The notes: generated by a model not told the origin, from the letters alone. Positions 49,301 to 62,112 are shown, counted from the stretch's first letter. The stretch: DNA of 64,000 nt from Tubiluchus corallicola (GCA_030141605.1 JAQGDQ010000001.1:2762501-2826500), one strand, 5' to 3'. Made by a program: numbers and translations.

Positions 49301-52300
49301 GTCCGGGTTCAAAACTAGGCTCTGATTGCCCTTTCCATGTTGTCTTTCTTTTGGATGGGTTTGGATTAAAAATTTAATATATACGGGTTCATGCCAATGT
49401 TAATACATTTATTATTCTTTCTCATAATCTCATACTCATTTTTAATCAAACCTGTTTATAGTTACTACCATCCATGCAAGTAGTGACATGTTTTACACAA
49501 CAAATACACTAAAGTACGACATGCTACATTTTGATGCTCGAATGATTCACACAAGCTTTTTAATGCATGTCTAATACTCATAAAAAAAATATGACACTTT
49601 GCACTTTATATCCAGTGACTAACAGAGTGTATTTGTAAAAGCAAAATTCAAACAACATAAGCTATTTTTGATAGGAAATAACATAATAAAACACACCATC
49701 AAGTTAATCTAACAATCAATTAAATTATATTAAGGTACGAGTGCTTTTGGAAGCAAACCGATGTTCATAAAATAACTAAAATGACAATACGCTCATAGAT
49801 CGGTTTGCCGGACAAAAGCAGGGCAAGTTGGTACAAATTTGCAGACGCAGATCGTCTGCATTTACCAATAATAAGCTTCTATAGTAGGTGCGGTGCATTA
49901 AACTCACGCTAGAATCAATCGCCTAAATGTCTTAAATACATCTAGTATGGGCTGCTCCTATGCAAAAGCATATAAAAACTGTCGGCAATTGACTCAAACA
50001 ACTCCGCACAATTTACTCTAGATTTTTTCTGCACATGCTTAAATAAGATACTTTTGTGTGTCCAATTGGCTTTTACTATTTTTATGTCATCTTACTTTGC
50101 GCACTACAGTATGCGTAGAAACAATCACATTAAGTACAGTGTCGTTACATGCTGCTTTGTTTCATTGATGTAGCAATGTAAACAAAGTGACTGCCTGCGA
50201 ATTAGTGGTCAGTTCACGAAACTACGGACTGTGTTCGTAGCAGGCGAGACTCTTTAACGGTTCAGATTTTATTCGATTCTTTGAATATCCGTGAAAGCGA
50301 GGTCCGGCAAACCGAGATATGGGCGTAGTTACAATGTGATCTACCTTGTGAAAACCCAGTAGAAGCAGTAAAGTCAAATCAGTTCTACAGTGCTCATATT
50401 TTAACAGCCTACTGCGTAATTTAAACAATGGTAAGCTTTGGTAAACATCTGTAGTCCTCTTTCATAAGCATAGTGTTAAAAGAGGGTTTAAATGAACTAA
50501 TATAAAATTCTTTAAGAATGACAATGTCAAAAGCACACCTGCCTTTGTCCATTACAGAGGAAAGAAGAAAAAATGTATCGGAAGCACCATCGCACTGCAA
50601 ATAATACTAGGTGATTTATGTTCATGCATGCGAGTAAGACAACATCTTCTTGTCTGACCAAAGTAGTAGGCTTCACAGTCTAGACAGTAACATTTGCAGA
50701 CCAGGCAAGAAGACATCTTACCTTCTCGTCTGGTCAAAGTAGTAGGCTTCATAGCCTAGACAGTAACAGTTGTTAACCGGGCAAGAAGACATCTTATCAC
50801 CCCAAAAACAAGATCTTAATTTTGATGTGGCAGAAACCACTCTGATGTTATCAATTGCAGAAAGTAATTTCATAGTTCCGCAAACTTGCCCATTCTCTAC
50901 CAAAAACGTTGGTGCTTACCAGGCGTTTTGCTAGTTCTTTTTCCCTTTTTTCTTTCTCTGTCATCAGCTGCATCAACATTTTAGTTAACTGCAGTCTCTT
51001 CTCTTCTAATAAGAGCTAAAATATGCAAAAAATATTAAAAGGTTAGTAGAGTCACCGCAACTAAACTACCAGCCAAAAGTTAAAAATATGCCATAAAATT
51101 TCGACAACTATTATTTTATACACTCAGCAAACTTACAGTCAGAAGGCAAGTTTATTTTGAAAAGTTTATAAGCAATGAACAGGAGATTAATTAGGTCAGT
51201 ACTTCAATACCAATTGATTAGTTTTATATGCAATCAAGTAACAAATACCGATTGAGTTTCAGACTGTGAATATCTTTTTCCCACTTCTACGACACTCAGC
51301 TGTTCCAGCTCCACAGAAAGCATGGCAATCTAATAAAAAAAACGGTTAATTTTACTGTTGAACAAAATCTTACTGCTGACAAACCAGAAATATCTGGTGT
51401 TTATAACGAAAGCAATTCTAACTAGTAACAGTTTATCTTGCACATGTAAAATAAGATTGATTGATAATAAGACAAATATGAAAACTCCAGCTAGCATTCC
51501 CTCAGATATCTGAGCTAATATTTTTGTTTTAATATGGTGGTATAATAGGACTCTCAAGCAATACCTTTCCTCCACTAACTTTTCTAATGAACCTTTCTAA
51601 AAGTTTACTGAGAGGGCATATAATTGCTATAGAATATATCTAGTATACAACATCTAGTCAGAACATAACAAAAAAAATTTGAACATTTTCTGTCGCATGA
51701 TACCTTGAAACCAAACAAAACTTTCTCAAAAAACCTTATTTTAAAAGAAAAAAATTCGTTTCTAAGACTTTCCTGGCTAACGACCTGTGCTTATCTAAAT
51801 AACCATGCCAGTATTCAGATAAGGAAAAAGCGGTAAACTAACTGTTATACTTGATAATAAAAAATGATGAAAATTTCTGAAGCGTAAAAGAAAAAACTTA
51901 CCTCATTGGTTAGTCTCTGATGGTGAACATCTTTTTGACGTTGCAATACTTCAAATGCATTACGCTGAAATTCTTCTTGTTGCATGAGCTGCAGCACCAA
52001 AGCATGCTGGGTTTGCTGAGTAATAGCTAATTTCTTATTTAACTCATCACTGTCCTTCATCGAGCTACAACAACAACATGTGGTTTAGTAAAACAGAAAT
52101 TTTGCATATGCAATATATATCAGAACAATTGCTCACGGGGGTATTTATTTTGTCCCACACTTAAATTCACAATTTTACAAATCAAAAAAATTTATGTAAT
52201 GAAATAAAGTAATGCAATGACTTTATGTCAGCCTAAATTGTCAAGCACCAGTCTCTAGTACTTGCACCAACATACAGACATGCTCTACTAATGTTTAGCA

Positions 52301-55300
52301 AATCTTGGGATCCACAACCACCATGAGAAATAATTAAACACAGCACTGTATTGTGATGTTGTTAAAAGAACATTGGCAAAATGTTGAATAAAGCTGCATA
52401 CACTTTAATTTAGGAATGCAAGGCTGCCGTTCTAAAGAAATGTGAGCAATGGGTGCTGCATTAATTGCAGAAATACCATTTAAAATAAGTGGAACTTTTA
52501 AGCCAACTGTTTTTATTTTAAATAAACAGCTTACCCCATGAGTCCTTGTCGTGCCATTTCAATTCTACTATCTTCATATGATTTACGAAGCTGTTCAAAC
52601 GTATTATTATTTGCCAGCATCAGCTCCATATTCTGCAAAATGTCCTTCTCTCGCAGATTTGCAGCTTCTTCGTGACGAACCAAAAATAGTTCCTCTGCCT
52701 CCATTCTGTAGTAAGATAATTTCATCAGATTTTACTATGCCAAAAGTGGTGTAGTTGGACAGCATAAAATTTTTTTACTGATAATTTTGTATCTTTACAT
52801 ACTATACTTGTGCTTAACTGACTACAGTGATGCTGATGAAGCTGATAGCAATATGATGATGATGATTGCAGTCCGCAGTTATTTTCATAAGAACAATTTA
52901 CTACTAATTGCAACCAAATCATGGTAACATGGCTTATAAAAGTAAAAATACTAACCTTTCTTTTTCCATAGCTTCCAAAATTGCTTCTTTTTTGCTAGCA
53001 GCTGCATTCATTGTTATAAGATTGTTTATTAGGTCAGTAGCGCTTCTTTCAACTGTAAAAACACAGAAATACAGTTAACCTTGAACACAGAATATGAGCT
53101 ATCTTTTAACAATGAATGCAAAAAACATCATTCTATAAGACAAAATGCGTAACTAACCATCATGCAGAGAAATGAGTAATTTTTGTCGTTCAACATCTTT
53201 CTTTTGAGCAACTTTTTCTATGTCACTAGTCATCTTTACATGATCCTGAAATGAAAATTAAAAGAAAATGAAAAAAGAAAACGTAAATTTCTCCATTCAT
53301 CATTTCAATACTTACAATAGACAATGATATTTTTATACTGTTGCTAAAACATTTATAGTACTTGCAGCCTAGTAGTTACTAACAGTAGACAATATTCCTT
53401 CCAGATACATGTGTATGATTTATAAAATAATATAAAAATGAAAAAAACAACAATTAAAAAACATCACGGTTTAAAGTGCAATAAGAATAATATTCAACAA
53501 TCACGTACTTTCTGTCATCTCTAGAAAATCAACAGAATTTATAAAAATCCCATATTGTAATTTACTTACTTCTGCCAGTGTATCTAAAATTTTACTTTTC
53601 ATTTTATTTGACTCTGATAAAAGCCAAGTCTGTTGTCTTGATGCTTCTTCTAATTCTTTCTCAATTGCTAAAGCTTCCTTTCGTTTCTTTTCCTAAAACA
53701 ATAATTGTATCTATAGATATACAGAACATTTATACTTATGAACAAAATTGTTTTGCCAAAGAAATGTATAAACAAAAGCAAGAAACATGTAAACAATCTA
53801 GCAATGCACTGTTTAGGCAGTTACCTTAATACACACTTATTATAAATTAAAAAAAACTAATAATATAACTTATAAGAAATAAATTTAAACCCATATTCAA
53901 AATATTTTAATATGAAACATAAAAACATGCTACCAAAAGATGAATCAATGATTAACAACCCCTATGAAAAAAAAATCTACATGCAAAATCACATACCTTC
54001 AGTGATTCATATTCAGCCACAGAACTCTGAAAGAAGAAATACAAATTTAAACAGCATTTCAAAGTTTGCTAACTCAGCTAATTCATGCACCACATTTAAG
54101 ACTTTAAATATCCTAATTATTTATGATTAGTATTACATTTACTACAAATAACTGTATGGAAAATATTGCAAAATGCTTTGAGATTTTCAATTAGTCCGAC
54201 TGAGAGAGTCTAAGTCTTACAGAAAAAGTAACATTATAAATGTTACAGCAGCTATAAATGTTACAGAGATTTTGCAAATTCTCAAAATGCGTTCTTAATG
54301 CGAAAACTGCACAACAGTAAAAATAGCCAAAAAAGCATAATAATTACCACCAAAGCTGCTGTATTTTCTAACAAATGTTGGGCAGCATGTTTTGATGGCG
54401 ACACTGTTGTTGGCTCTACTACAAATTCACACGGTGGGATATACGTAACTCCATTCTCTAATGAAACAACAAAACAGACAAAAGTAGAAATAGTTTGGTC
54501 AACTTCATTAGATAAATTAGTTGGTGATATAGAAGAGAACATGCTTGAATCATGTGAATGCAAAAATACTTGGATAAGGTTATCAATAACAAAAAGTAAT
54601 GCAGAAAAGTGAACAAGATTATTGTGATACAGATTACTGCACAAACATGTACAAATTTATAGTAATTATCTGTATAAGTATTGAGCAGCAATGACATATC
54701 TCTGTAAGTCATACATTCACTGAGAAAGACAACAGCTGCAAGAATAAAAATCGTAACACATTTAAATGATCAGCCAAATGTAGGAATTTCTATGCCTATG
54801 TGCCACAAACAGAAGCAACTGTCATAACTGCAGACTACTATTTCGGCACTGTCATGGTTTAGGCTGACAAGCACAACGTTCCAATTCTGATATTCTCCAA
54901 TTTAACAACCTGGCAAGGTAATTACAGGGAGGGTTACATTCACTAACCTGTAATCTCCTTGAAAGACAACACTAGAGTAGACTGATAAATGTTACTCAAG
55001 CCATTATTAACCATCATTTCATTACCCACAATATTAACTATTCAACAAAAAAGTCATATATAATGATGAAACTGTAATACTCAAAATTTATTGTCTTCTT
55101 CCTGCTATGGTGCAAGAGCTTAGATAATGCACGTGTACCCTGAACACTTAAATCACCTTCATGAAGACAGCAAATTACGAAACTGTTATTTACAAGAACC
55201 TAGGAACACCACTCTGCAAGCCTGCGTGATTCTAGTTTACTAACTTACTTACCAGTACATAAAAACTGCTTAATGCTCTCAGTACTTCGAAGGCAAACAC

Positions 55301-58300
55301 CTGTAACAACAAAAATCACTTTAATAACTACAACTCTATAGTAAAACGTGACATAACTAAATAACCAAAACTTAAACTAATGAAAGGAAATGGTTAAGTA
55401 AATATATAAAAAAAGTTTTTATACATAAAGTAAATTAGAACATTATTAATTATGGCAAATACTGTCCTACTCAAAAAATACACTTATCTACCCATTTACC
55501 ACAAAGTGAACCTCTCAGTCACAGCAAAAACAGTTTCTGGTGTTGGAAATATAGTTATACGTATATATCTATATAATGTGGTACTATGATATCTTTAGAG
55601 TAGCAGGCAACAATATTAGCTTTAGCAGTTATCATGCTTATTTACCTGAAGCTGGATATTCCATAATATCTGCATCCAACACTAATACCTCTAATGTACG
55701 TATCTCTGAAAATGACTTGTCCAAAACTCTAATTTTATTTTCAGAGATGTCCAGCATCTTTAAACGCTTCATTTTATTGAATGTAGAAGGCAGACATTGT
55801 AACGAATTTCCTGCAAACAAAAACACCAGTGCTACAACTATCTTTTTAGTTTAACATAGAAATAATGGTCACTTATGAAAACTGAGTTTAGTTTAAGGCA
55901 AAATAAAGGACTGAAACTTCAGTTACAGAGTGGCCTATAAAAACCTTGGTGGTAATAATTACCACACTCACAGTGACATTAAATATAGTAGATTACCTTA
56001 AAAACAAGATATACACTAAAAATGTGAACAATTCACTATCATTTGCCTTGCAAAAGTTAAAACACAATAAAAATACAAAGTGTTGTATAATTGTTTTGGT
56101 GTTTCACAAGCCATCTGGTAATGTGAACTGATCTGTTTTATCAGACAGAAAGATGTAACGAAAAATTTTACTTGCACACCATTCTTATGACAGCCTATAA
56201 CTGTGGTCAATTTTGATTGTTATATTATATTATATTATATTTCATTATATTCATTTCATTTCATTATATTCATTTCATTTCATTATTTCATTATATTCAA
56301 CAACATCAAAAACACGTATGTAGATGCAAAACTTATTAACAGACTGACTTCACTGTAGAGGTACCACAAAAAAAAATCATTTTTTTTGGTAGCAAGTGTC
56401 CACAAGTTGAATTTATGAACCAAGAAGATATTCCTTTAAATTTTTCGTACATGTCTTTTTATTGCTAGCAATGGCAGTCATCATTTGAATTGAGGTTGTT
56501 GCAGAATTATATCACTTTACAAATGCTTGCTTACTGAATTATTTCTCATAAACTATGCAAATACCTGTTTGATGTTATTATTAAAGTACCTTTAACATTT
56601 AGTTTTTGAAGATGCTGCAGCTGACTAAGGCTATCTGGCAATGAACACAGTCGATTATTTTGCACATTTAACACCTAGAAAACAAGCCAAATTAAAAAAC
56701 TTAAATACGTAATTATTAAACAATGCAAAAGAAGATTATCAACATATCCAGCATTTTCATCCACTTTGTATTAATTTGAAACAATTAAAAACAGATTTGT
56801 AATAAAACACCACAAAGCCGAAAAAAGTATTTTGCTACAGAACCAACCTCTTTTACAGAAATTAACAAGATAGTTTTCTCATAACATTTTGAAAGCACAA
56901 TCATGTTTATGTGTTTTATAATTCAAGTTAAATCATTGTATAACGTAATGCAATAGCCAAAACACATTGCTAGAACACATGAGAAAATTAATTAAACTTA
57001 ATTTAACTAGCAAAAAGTAGTAACTACAACTTTGAACTCAGCTTTGAAGCTACGGACTCAGCTTTGTTGCTGGGTGTACCTCATTTGCCCATGTGCATAT
57101 TGTTGTGGGCGGTTTGTAGAACAATTGAGTATTTTCTAAAAAGATACTTGAAATACTACAAAATTATTTGGACTGATCTGTAACCATAGCCACCTTTCTG
57201 TAATGTTTCGGAATCGCCTTTAGTTATATAAGACTGTTTACAGGGTGATATAGGACAGATTGACTGGCTGGTATGTGTAATGTTTTTTATTGTTTGAATT
57301 TTGACTTTCATATGCGTATGCGTTTTAAATAACTGCCATTAATATACTGTTTATTCCTTATGCACTGTAATAATTATATTAATTATTGTTTGCGTAATGT
57401 GCCCTTTATTTTTATTTTGTGGAGTCAACGGCCTCCGCGTTCTGATATAATTTTTTAAGTTTTTCAATAATATTTGCTTTGTTGGTAAAGAATTTAACCT
57501 TACTTTTTCTTCGCTTTCTTTCTCAAAAAGGGATCTACTTTATTCTGTCCTGATACTTAACGTATAAGAAAACATACACAACAATTTCATCAGTGCATAA
57601 CATTTGAAATGTTTGGTTTTTCATGTCAAAGAAACATTACAAGTGCTTAAGCATAAATCCAGCAAAATATAAACTATTCATTACAAAACAACCAAAAATA
57701 AATAAAATATAAAGTTACAGTCAACCCAAAGTGAGCAGAAATATGTGACTCACAAGATTTACCTCTAAAGAAGAGAGTTTACTTATTTGTTCTGGTAGTG
57801 ATGACAGGCAATTATTATGAACATCTAGTACCTGTAAAATGTAAACAATGTTATTAAATGCAACAATTCCATCAATAAATACCACTTTACTGGCAATATA
57901 TTCGTTACTTACAGAAGCAAGATGTCAATTCTTTGTGTCATTTGTAGTAAACCTTTTAATTTTTATGTGATTACAAATAACTCTAATGGCTGACAATAAT
58001 CACGTAATTATAGTTTTAATACTTAAATTTTGTTAGTCTATGTTGCAGTATTTATTCACAAAACAAGCTGATGTTTATCTAAAAGGATAGTTATTCACAT
58101 TTGTTGATGTTTATTTAATTTATTATTGCCAAAATAATAAATCAAATACCAAATTTATCAGTAGAGGTATCTTGCAAATGTTGAAAAACTTAATTCTAAT
58201 CGTGAATAAAATGTTGTGCTAACAATTTACATGTCAAGATAAATTAATGCAAAACTGCTACAAAAATTAAAAATACCAGGAAATAGTTTCCCTAAAAACA

Positions 58301-60129
58301 CACTAAAGCAAACATCAAAAACAAATACGTGATATAAAATTAACTCAAAATCAATAAAAATACATAAACAAAAAAGCAGAAATTCTTTTACCAGTATGCT
58401 AATTTACTAATGTTATTTTTATGGCTATTAAATAATTTATAAGTCTATTAATAGCCTGTTACTATAAAAATGATTAGAAAAAGTGTAAAAGTAGCTTTTT
58501 AAAAACATTGACATTTTAAAATACGTACCCGTAACATCGACAAGTCATTCAGCTTCCCACCACCGGTCAATGATTTCAGCTCGTTATCACATATCAGCAA
58601 ACTCTGCAAAATAAAACAGAACTTTAAATTTGCACTTATAAATATAAAAGGAAAAACTGTAAAATAAACCAAAATAAATCTTTAATTTATTTTAGTTTAC
58701 AATAGGGCCAGGACAGAGCTAAGTACCTTCACAAGTTACTGCCTACTACGCTTAACAAAGAAAACAATTATACTACTATGACAAAGAAAATAATTATACT
58801 ACTATGGCACTCACCTCTTTCCGAAGCACCTTACATAAAGAAAAAACGCCTTCAGGAACATCACTTAGATTACATGCCGCAATATCAAAAACTGGTCCTG
58901 GTTTTTCTTGAGCCTAAAGTAAACCTTGCTGTATTAAAAGTCTATGCAGAACAACAAATAGATTATATGAAGCTTCGAATATTTTTTATATTCGGATAAT
59001 AGATTACAATTCAATTAACCAATGTACACTATATTGACCACATGTTGAATGTCATCCGTTCATTTGCAGAAGCGAAAAACGTTGACACTGACAAGCATCA
59101 TTGTCCCAATAAAAATAAATTGGCCTTATATAATGCTGTATAGCAGAAAAACAATTATTTCACTGTCAGGACATTTCACTTCTCAGGTAACTCACTAGGA
59201 ACTCAGGTCAACTAATACCATACACATTTACTCGAGGTTATCGTTATGGTATCAAAGAGCTTCGTATGGGAACACTTTGACAAAATTAATTCAAACATAT
59301 AGTGGCCTGTTCAAATGTACAAAAACTTAAGTGATCAAAAATCAACAAACTCGACATTAAATCATTCACACGTACAGCTCATTTACAAGTTTGTAGTGCA
59401 GTAGTTAGTGATACAGTTCAGTCCAGACTCCAAACAAAAGTGCGGGTACAGGCAAATTTAACTTGCTGCTCATCATAGTTGCGTCTCAACAATTAGCAAC
59501 TAGTTTAGCCAATACAGTAATGGTTGCATAAAAGAATTCATTCAATACAGCTGTATTAATCTTTATCTATTTCCATCCATTGCAAATTATCGTTATGAGG
59601 GTGAACGAAGCACATTTTCCAGGGTAGAACTAGAATAATCTATTATTTGAACAATTATTTCTGGAATAATAAATTATGCCAAATTCTCACCTGTACTAAT
59701 CATTGGCTAACTTATATTAGAAAAGTTACAGCATCTTAGTCAGCAAGAAAGAGTATAAGAAAGCAGAAACACAACATGCCAGAATGACAGATGTCTTCTT
59801 GATTATTACAAAAAATCACGTAAACAGGTAAACTATCATACTTATTATATGTTATATTTCAAGGTACTGTCAGCTTGTCCACCTCATAAACTCGTTTATA
59901 TGTTAATGAATGGTGCACCTGCCCTTTGAAACTACTGAAAATTCTATAAAAGAATTTAGTGAAAGACAGATGATTTACCTGTAGATAAAGCATTCAAAAA
60001 GTAAAAATGACCATATTAAAAATAAAATATATTCTTAATACTTCAACAATTTACCAAGTAAAGTTTATGCGCCAGTTTTTGCTTATCATTCTCAGTCTCC
60101 TTTTGCTTCTTCTTTCGGAATAGAGGCAT
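45524..60129 (-). CDS. LRSAM1: LRSAM1 E3 ubiquitin ligase: LRR, coiled coil, SAM, PSAP, RING (20 coding exons)
   Basis: RING E3 ligase (Tal) that in mammals ubiquitinates TSG101 and acts in endosomal sorting and antibacterial autophagy. Exons in transcript order: 60129-60055, 58913-58815, 58603-58529, 57831-57763, 56674-56590, 55810-55646, 55300-55253, 54457-54348, 54026-53997, 53692-53570, 53245-53158, 53052-52956, 52705-52535, 52064-51902, 51329-51249, 51015-50920, 48895-48797, 48398-48267, 46575-46288, 45649-45524. All phases agree, giving 739 aa (human 723). It starts [11 protein letters not shown], like human MPLF. LRRs span about 59-190, a coiled coil 243-558 ([11 protein letters not shown] conserved), SAM about 562-625, PSAP 657-660 and RING 691-725. 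The exon 8 donor could lie three bases earlier (one Val fewer). Its 3' end faces POLE3. Confidence 0.95.
46402..46413 (-). other. LRSAM1: PSAP late-domain motif in LRSAM1
   Basis: Codes for Pro-Ser-Ala-Pro (residues 657-660) within [10 protein letters not shown], between SAM and RING. In human LRSAM1 a PTAP and a PSAP in this place bind the UEV domain of TSG101. Here only one is present; the other proline-rich stretch (SASAPAVPG) lacks the motif. Confidence 0.85.
46500..48398 (-). other. LRSAM1: LRSAM1 SAM domain, split over two exons
   Basis: Exon 18 (48398-48267) encodes [20 protein letters not shown] and LTDQDLSE; exon 19 begins [14 protein letters not shown]. Together they match the SAM pattern of human LRSAM1 (LEELSAEHYLPIF ... 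DLAKVGV ... EILRRV). An acceptor-like tag within exon 18 would drop part of helix 1; the upstream acceptor aaattag at 48399 gives the full domain. Confidence 0.85.
49258..49331 (+). repeat. tRNA-derived SINE head or tRNA-like relic, second copy
   Basis: GGCAGTCTAGCGGTGATGG (box A) is followed by CCGGGTTCAAAACTAGGCTCT (box B GGTTCAAAACT). It is about 72 nt long and could pair GGGCAGT with ATTGCCC at its ends, but these bases are separated from the T-arm by extra nucleotides, so a true cloverleaf is doubtful. It lies in LRSAM1 intron 16, antisense. Confidence 0.5.
49788..50327. mobile_element. MITE-like element with 26-bp terminal inverted repeats (540 bp)
   Basis: 49788-49813 and the reverse complement of 50302-50327 agree in 23 of 26 positions, sharing the core TCGGTTTGCCGGAC. 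The 540-bp interval has no coding frame and lies in LRSAM1 intron 16. I could not identify a clear target duplication, so the outer edges are approximate. A 7-bp palindrome (GCAGACG/CGTCTGC) lies at 49842-49860. Confidence 0.65.
50615..50800 (-). pseudogene. GIY-YIG-like retroelement fragment with a 76-bp tandem duplication
   Basis: Minus-strand reading gives [19 protein letters not shown] and then TRMHEHKS, resembling the GIY-YIG pattern C.xxCxxxYxGQTxRxLxxRxxEH of Penelope-like and some LINE proteins. A 76-bp unit (CAAAGTAGTAGGCTTCA at 50659 and again at 50735) is duplicated, giving a second, frame-shifted [16 protein letters not shown]. It lies in LRSAM1 intron 16 and is not part of the gene model. 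Confidence 0.45.
55646..58603 (-). other. LRSAM1: LRSAM1 leucine-rich-repeat exons
   Basis: Exons 3-6 encode about 131 residues (59-189) with repeated LxxLxxxxN-type cores: [50 protein letters not shown] and [12 protein letters not shown]. Exons 3 and 4 each encode about one repeat and begin in phase 0, the usual modular LRR layout. In human LRSAM1 this domain contributes to recognition of intracellular bacteria. Confidence 0.9.
56219..56299. repeat. (TATAT)n / (TTCAT)n pentanucleotide-type repeat
   Basis: ATATT units change to CATTTCATT units over about 80 bp in LRSAM1 intron 5. Confidence 0.85.
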
Positions 60130-60564
60130 ATCTAGGACTGAAGATGAAGAACCCATTAAATGGATTAAAAGAAGCAGGAGCAGCAGAGCTTTTTATTCCA
60201 CTTCTTATGCATATCTAGTTTGTCATTGGCATGTTTACTGCTGATGCAAAATGAGACAAACAAAAACTGTAAAATGATCTGACAACGGCCTCTGACACTT
60301 GTTCTTTTGCAGTTGAAATGTGCGATATTATTCATAAAGTCCTGAAAGAAACAAGAAAGACATCGCACAATTTGATGACACAAAAATGATGACAAATGTG
60401 ACAAAGATGACAACTTTGTCCAATAAAGTCAATGACAGTCAAAAAGTCTGATGTGGCCATTTTAAAATACAACACTCAACAAGCACATAAATTTCCAAAA
60501 GTTATTTCATTATTTTTGATTAGTTATCGTCTGCACTGCATGCGAAATATTTATAAACAGAATT

Positions 60565-60695
60565 GAGTTGGGGTGGCTGATACGATAACACATGTTTTTC
60601 GCCACCCCTTCCCACTTGATTGGCTATTATAATTATGCTACTAAGCTTTAATCGATGTTGTATGCGAGAAAAACAATAAATGATTTGATTTATTA
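60565..60695 (+). mobile_element. LINE 3' tail, copy 2
   Basis: Homologous to 38110-38285: GGGGTGG (60570-60576), CGATAAC, then TTTCGCCACCCCTTC (CCACCCC at 60602-60608), ending AACAATAAATGATTTGATTTATT. The GGGGTGG/CCACCCC pair can form a 7-bp stem. It lies in the putative LRSAM1 first intron. Confidence 0.55.
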
Positions 60696-60800
60696 GAGCA
60701 GAAGAAAAGAATCATTTTCATTGTAAATTATTGATCATGAATAAAATAAGATAGGCCTACATGTAAGTGTAGATAAGTTTCTCAGCCCCGCTTACTTTAC

Positions 60801-61080
60801 CTCACTGGAAAGGTAAGCACTTTATAACAGCTTGAGCTCTTTTAAATACATCCGGTTTTGAATAATAGACGAGATTCACATTTGGAAAATTCATTTCAGT
60901 CATCAGCAACCTAACATTATAAGACGCAAAAGTAATACTACAAAAATGACAATAACTATGAAGCACTATTCGCCACGAGAAACAATCGTACTTGCTACAC
61001 AGAACGACGTAAACGCCTTACATAACTCGCCTTTCCAATTTCCAGTCAATTTCGCGATTCGGAGTCCGACTACAGTCACG
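60801..61080 (-). promoter_or_regulatory. LRSAM1: Candidate LRSAM1 first exon and promoter region
   Basis: The LRSAM1 ATG exon has an acceptor (ttcatcttcag) ending at 60138, eight bases before the ATG, so an untranslated exon should lie upstream. A strong donor CAGTGAG|gtaaagtaag ends at 60801. The GC-richer stretch around 61000-61080 contains CRE-like TTACGTCG and several CpGs. The upstream boundary is a guess. Confidence 0.35.
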
Positions 61081-61676
61081 CGTACTATGGGAAATCTGTA
61101 AGAAAGTTTTATTTAGTTTGTTTTTATTTTACATCACCACACTTGCACACCAACTATATTAAAGCAGGGTGAATATTTACTTATTATAGTTTATTACGGT
61201 GCATTTTATATTTTCATCACAAAACAGCAAAACGTTAACAACTAAAATGCAGCTGATAATACTGAAAAGCCATACAAATGGACTGTAACAGGTCTATAAT
61301 GTAGGGAGCCGAGTAACCCATTAGCCCAAGTAGGACACTTCCGGTAAAAATCATTTGCTAAAAGTAGTGTCCTGCATGGGCACCCCAAGTAAGACACTAG
61401 CAATTTTTGTCGGGAATCGGTAATTTTGTCAAATTTTTAAAAGTTCTGTGAAATTTCTTCATTTTATTAAAATTGTGCTTGTTGGTTGAGTTGTCGTCAG
61501 TTTGGCGTTATGAAAACTTGCTTGACCAGGTGTTTAACTCAGCTTGCAGTACGCAGGTATTGTTTTGCGATGACTTTTGTAACTCGTTCACTGAAAGAGA
61601 GTTTGTTTGGTAACAAAGCAGCTCATTTAGCACTCTAGCATTGTTCAGCAGTATGGTTATAATAGAGGTGAAATGA

Positions 61677-61817
61677 GACAATACTACAGGAAAATGTCAA
61701 ACATTGAGCCAAAAAGATATTGATGAAATTTTGGTAAGTGGCAAATGGTTGAACGATGTCTGCATGGAAGCTGCAAATGAGCTGTTGAGGCATTCAGTCA
61801 AATATTTTGCTACTTGA
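61677..61817 (+). pseudogene. Ulp1-like (C48) cysteine protease N-terminal fragment inside the transposon
   Basis: A 46-codon open stretch with LSQKDIDEIL, SGKWLNDVCMEAANELL and a TGA stop. The W-L-N-D followed by a helix ending in LL matches the start of Ulp1/SENP-type protease domains, often carried by eukaryotic DNA transposons. Catalytic His, Asp and Cys are absent, so it is a fragment. The family call rests on a short motif. Confidence 0.5.
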
Positions 61818-61988
61818 ATTGCATAAACATGTTTATAAAAATGCAGCTGTTAAATTTTTCTAATATTAATTCCAAATCCTCAGTGTGGATGAAAAATATT
61901 GGTTTGTTATAGCGATGTTGCTTGTCCTATGAACAAACTGATATTTTCGAAACAAAACGAAAATTGATTTTGAACTGAAATAGCAATC

Positions 61989-62112
<124 letters not shown>

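Larger units (their letters stand above)
48797..54026 (-). other. LRSAM1: LRSAM1 coiled-coil exons, including a 30-bp microexon
   Basis: Exons 9-17 encode about 316 residues rich in Glu, Lys, Gln and Leu with heptad-like spacing, the central coiled coil of the family. Exon 9 (54026-53997) is only 30 bp, encoding [10 protein letters not shown], between cag and gtatgt signals. The block ends in the conserved [11 protein letters not shown] segment just before the SAM domain. Confidence 0.85.

Noticed and set aside
49258-49331. A functional tRNA gene
   Set aside because: Box A and box B are present, but the acceptor stem is not adjacent to the T-arm and no proper anticodon stem forms; a SINE head is more likely.
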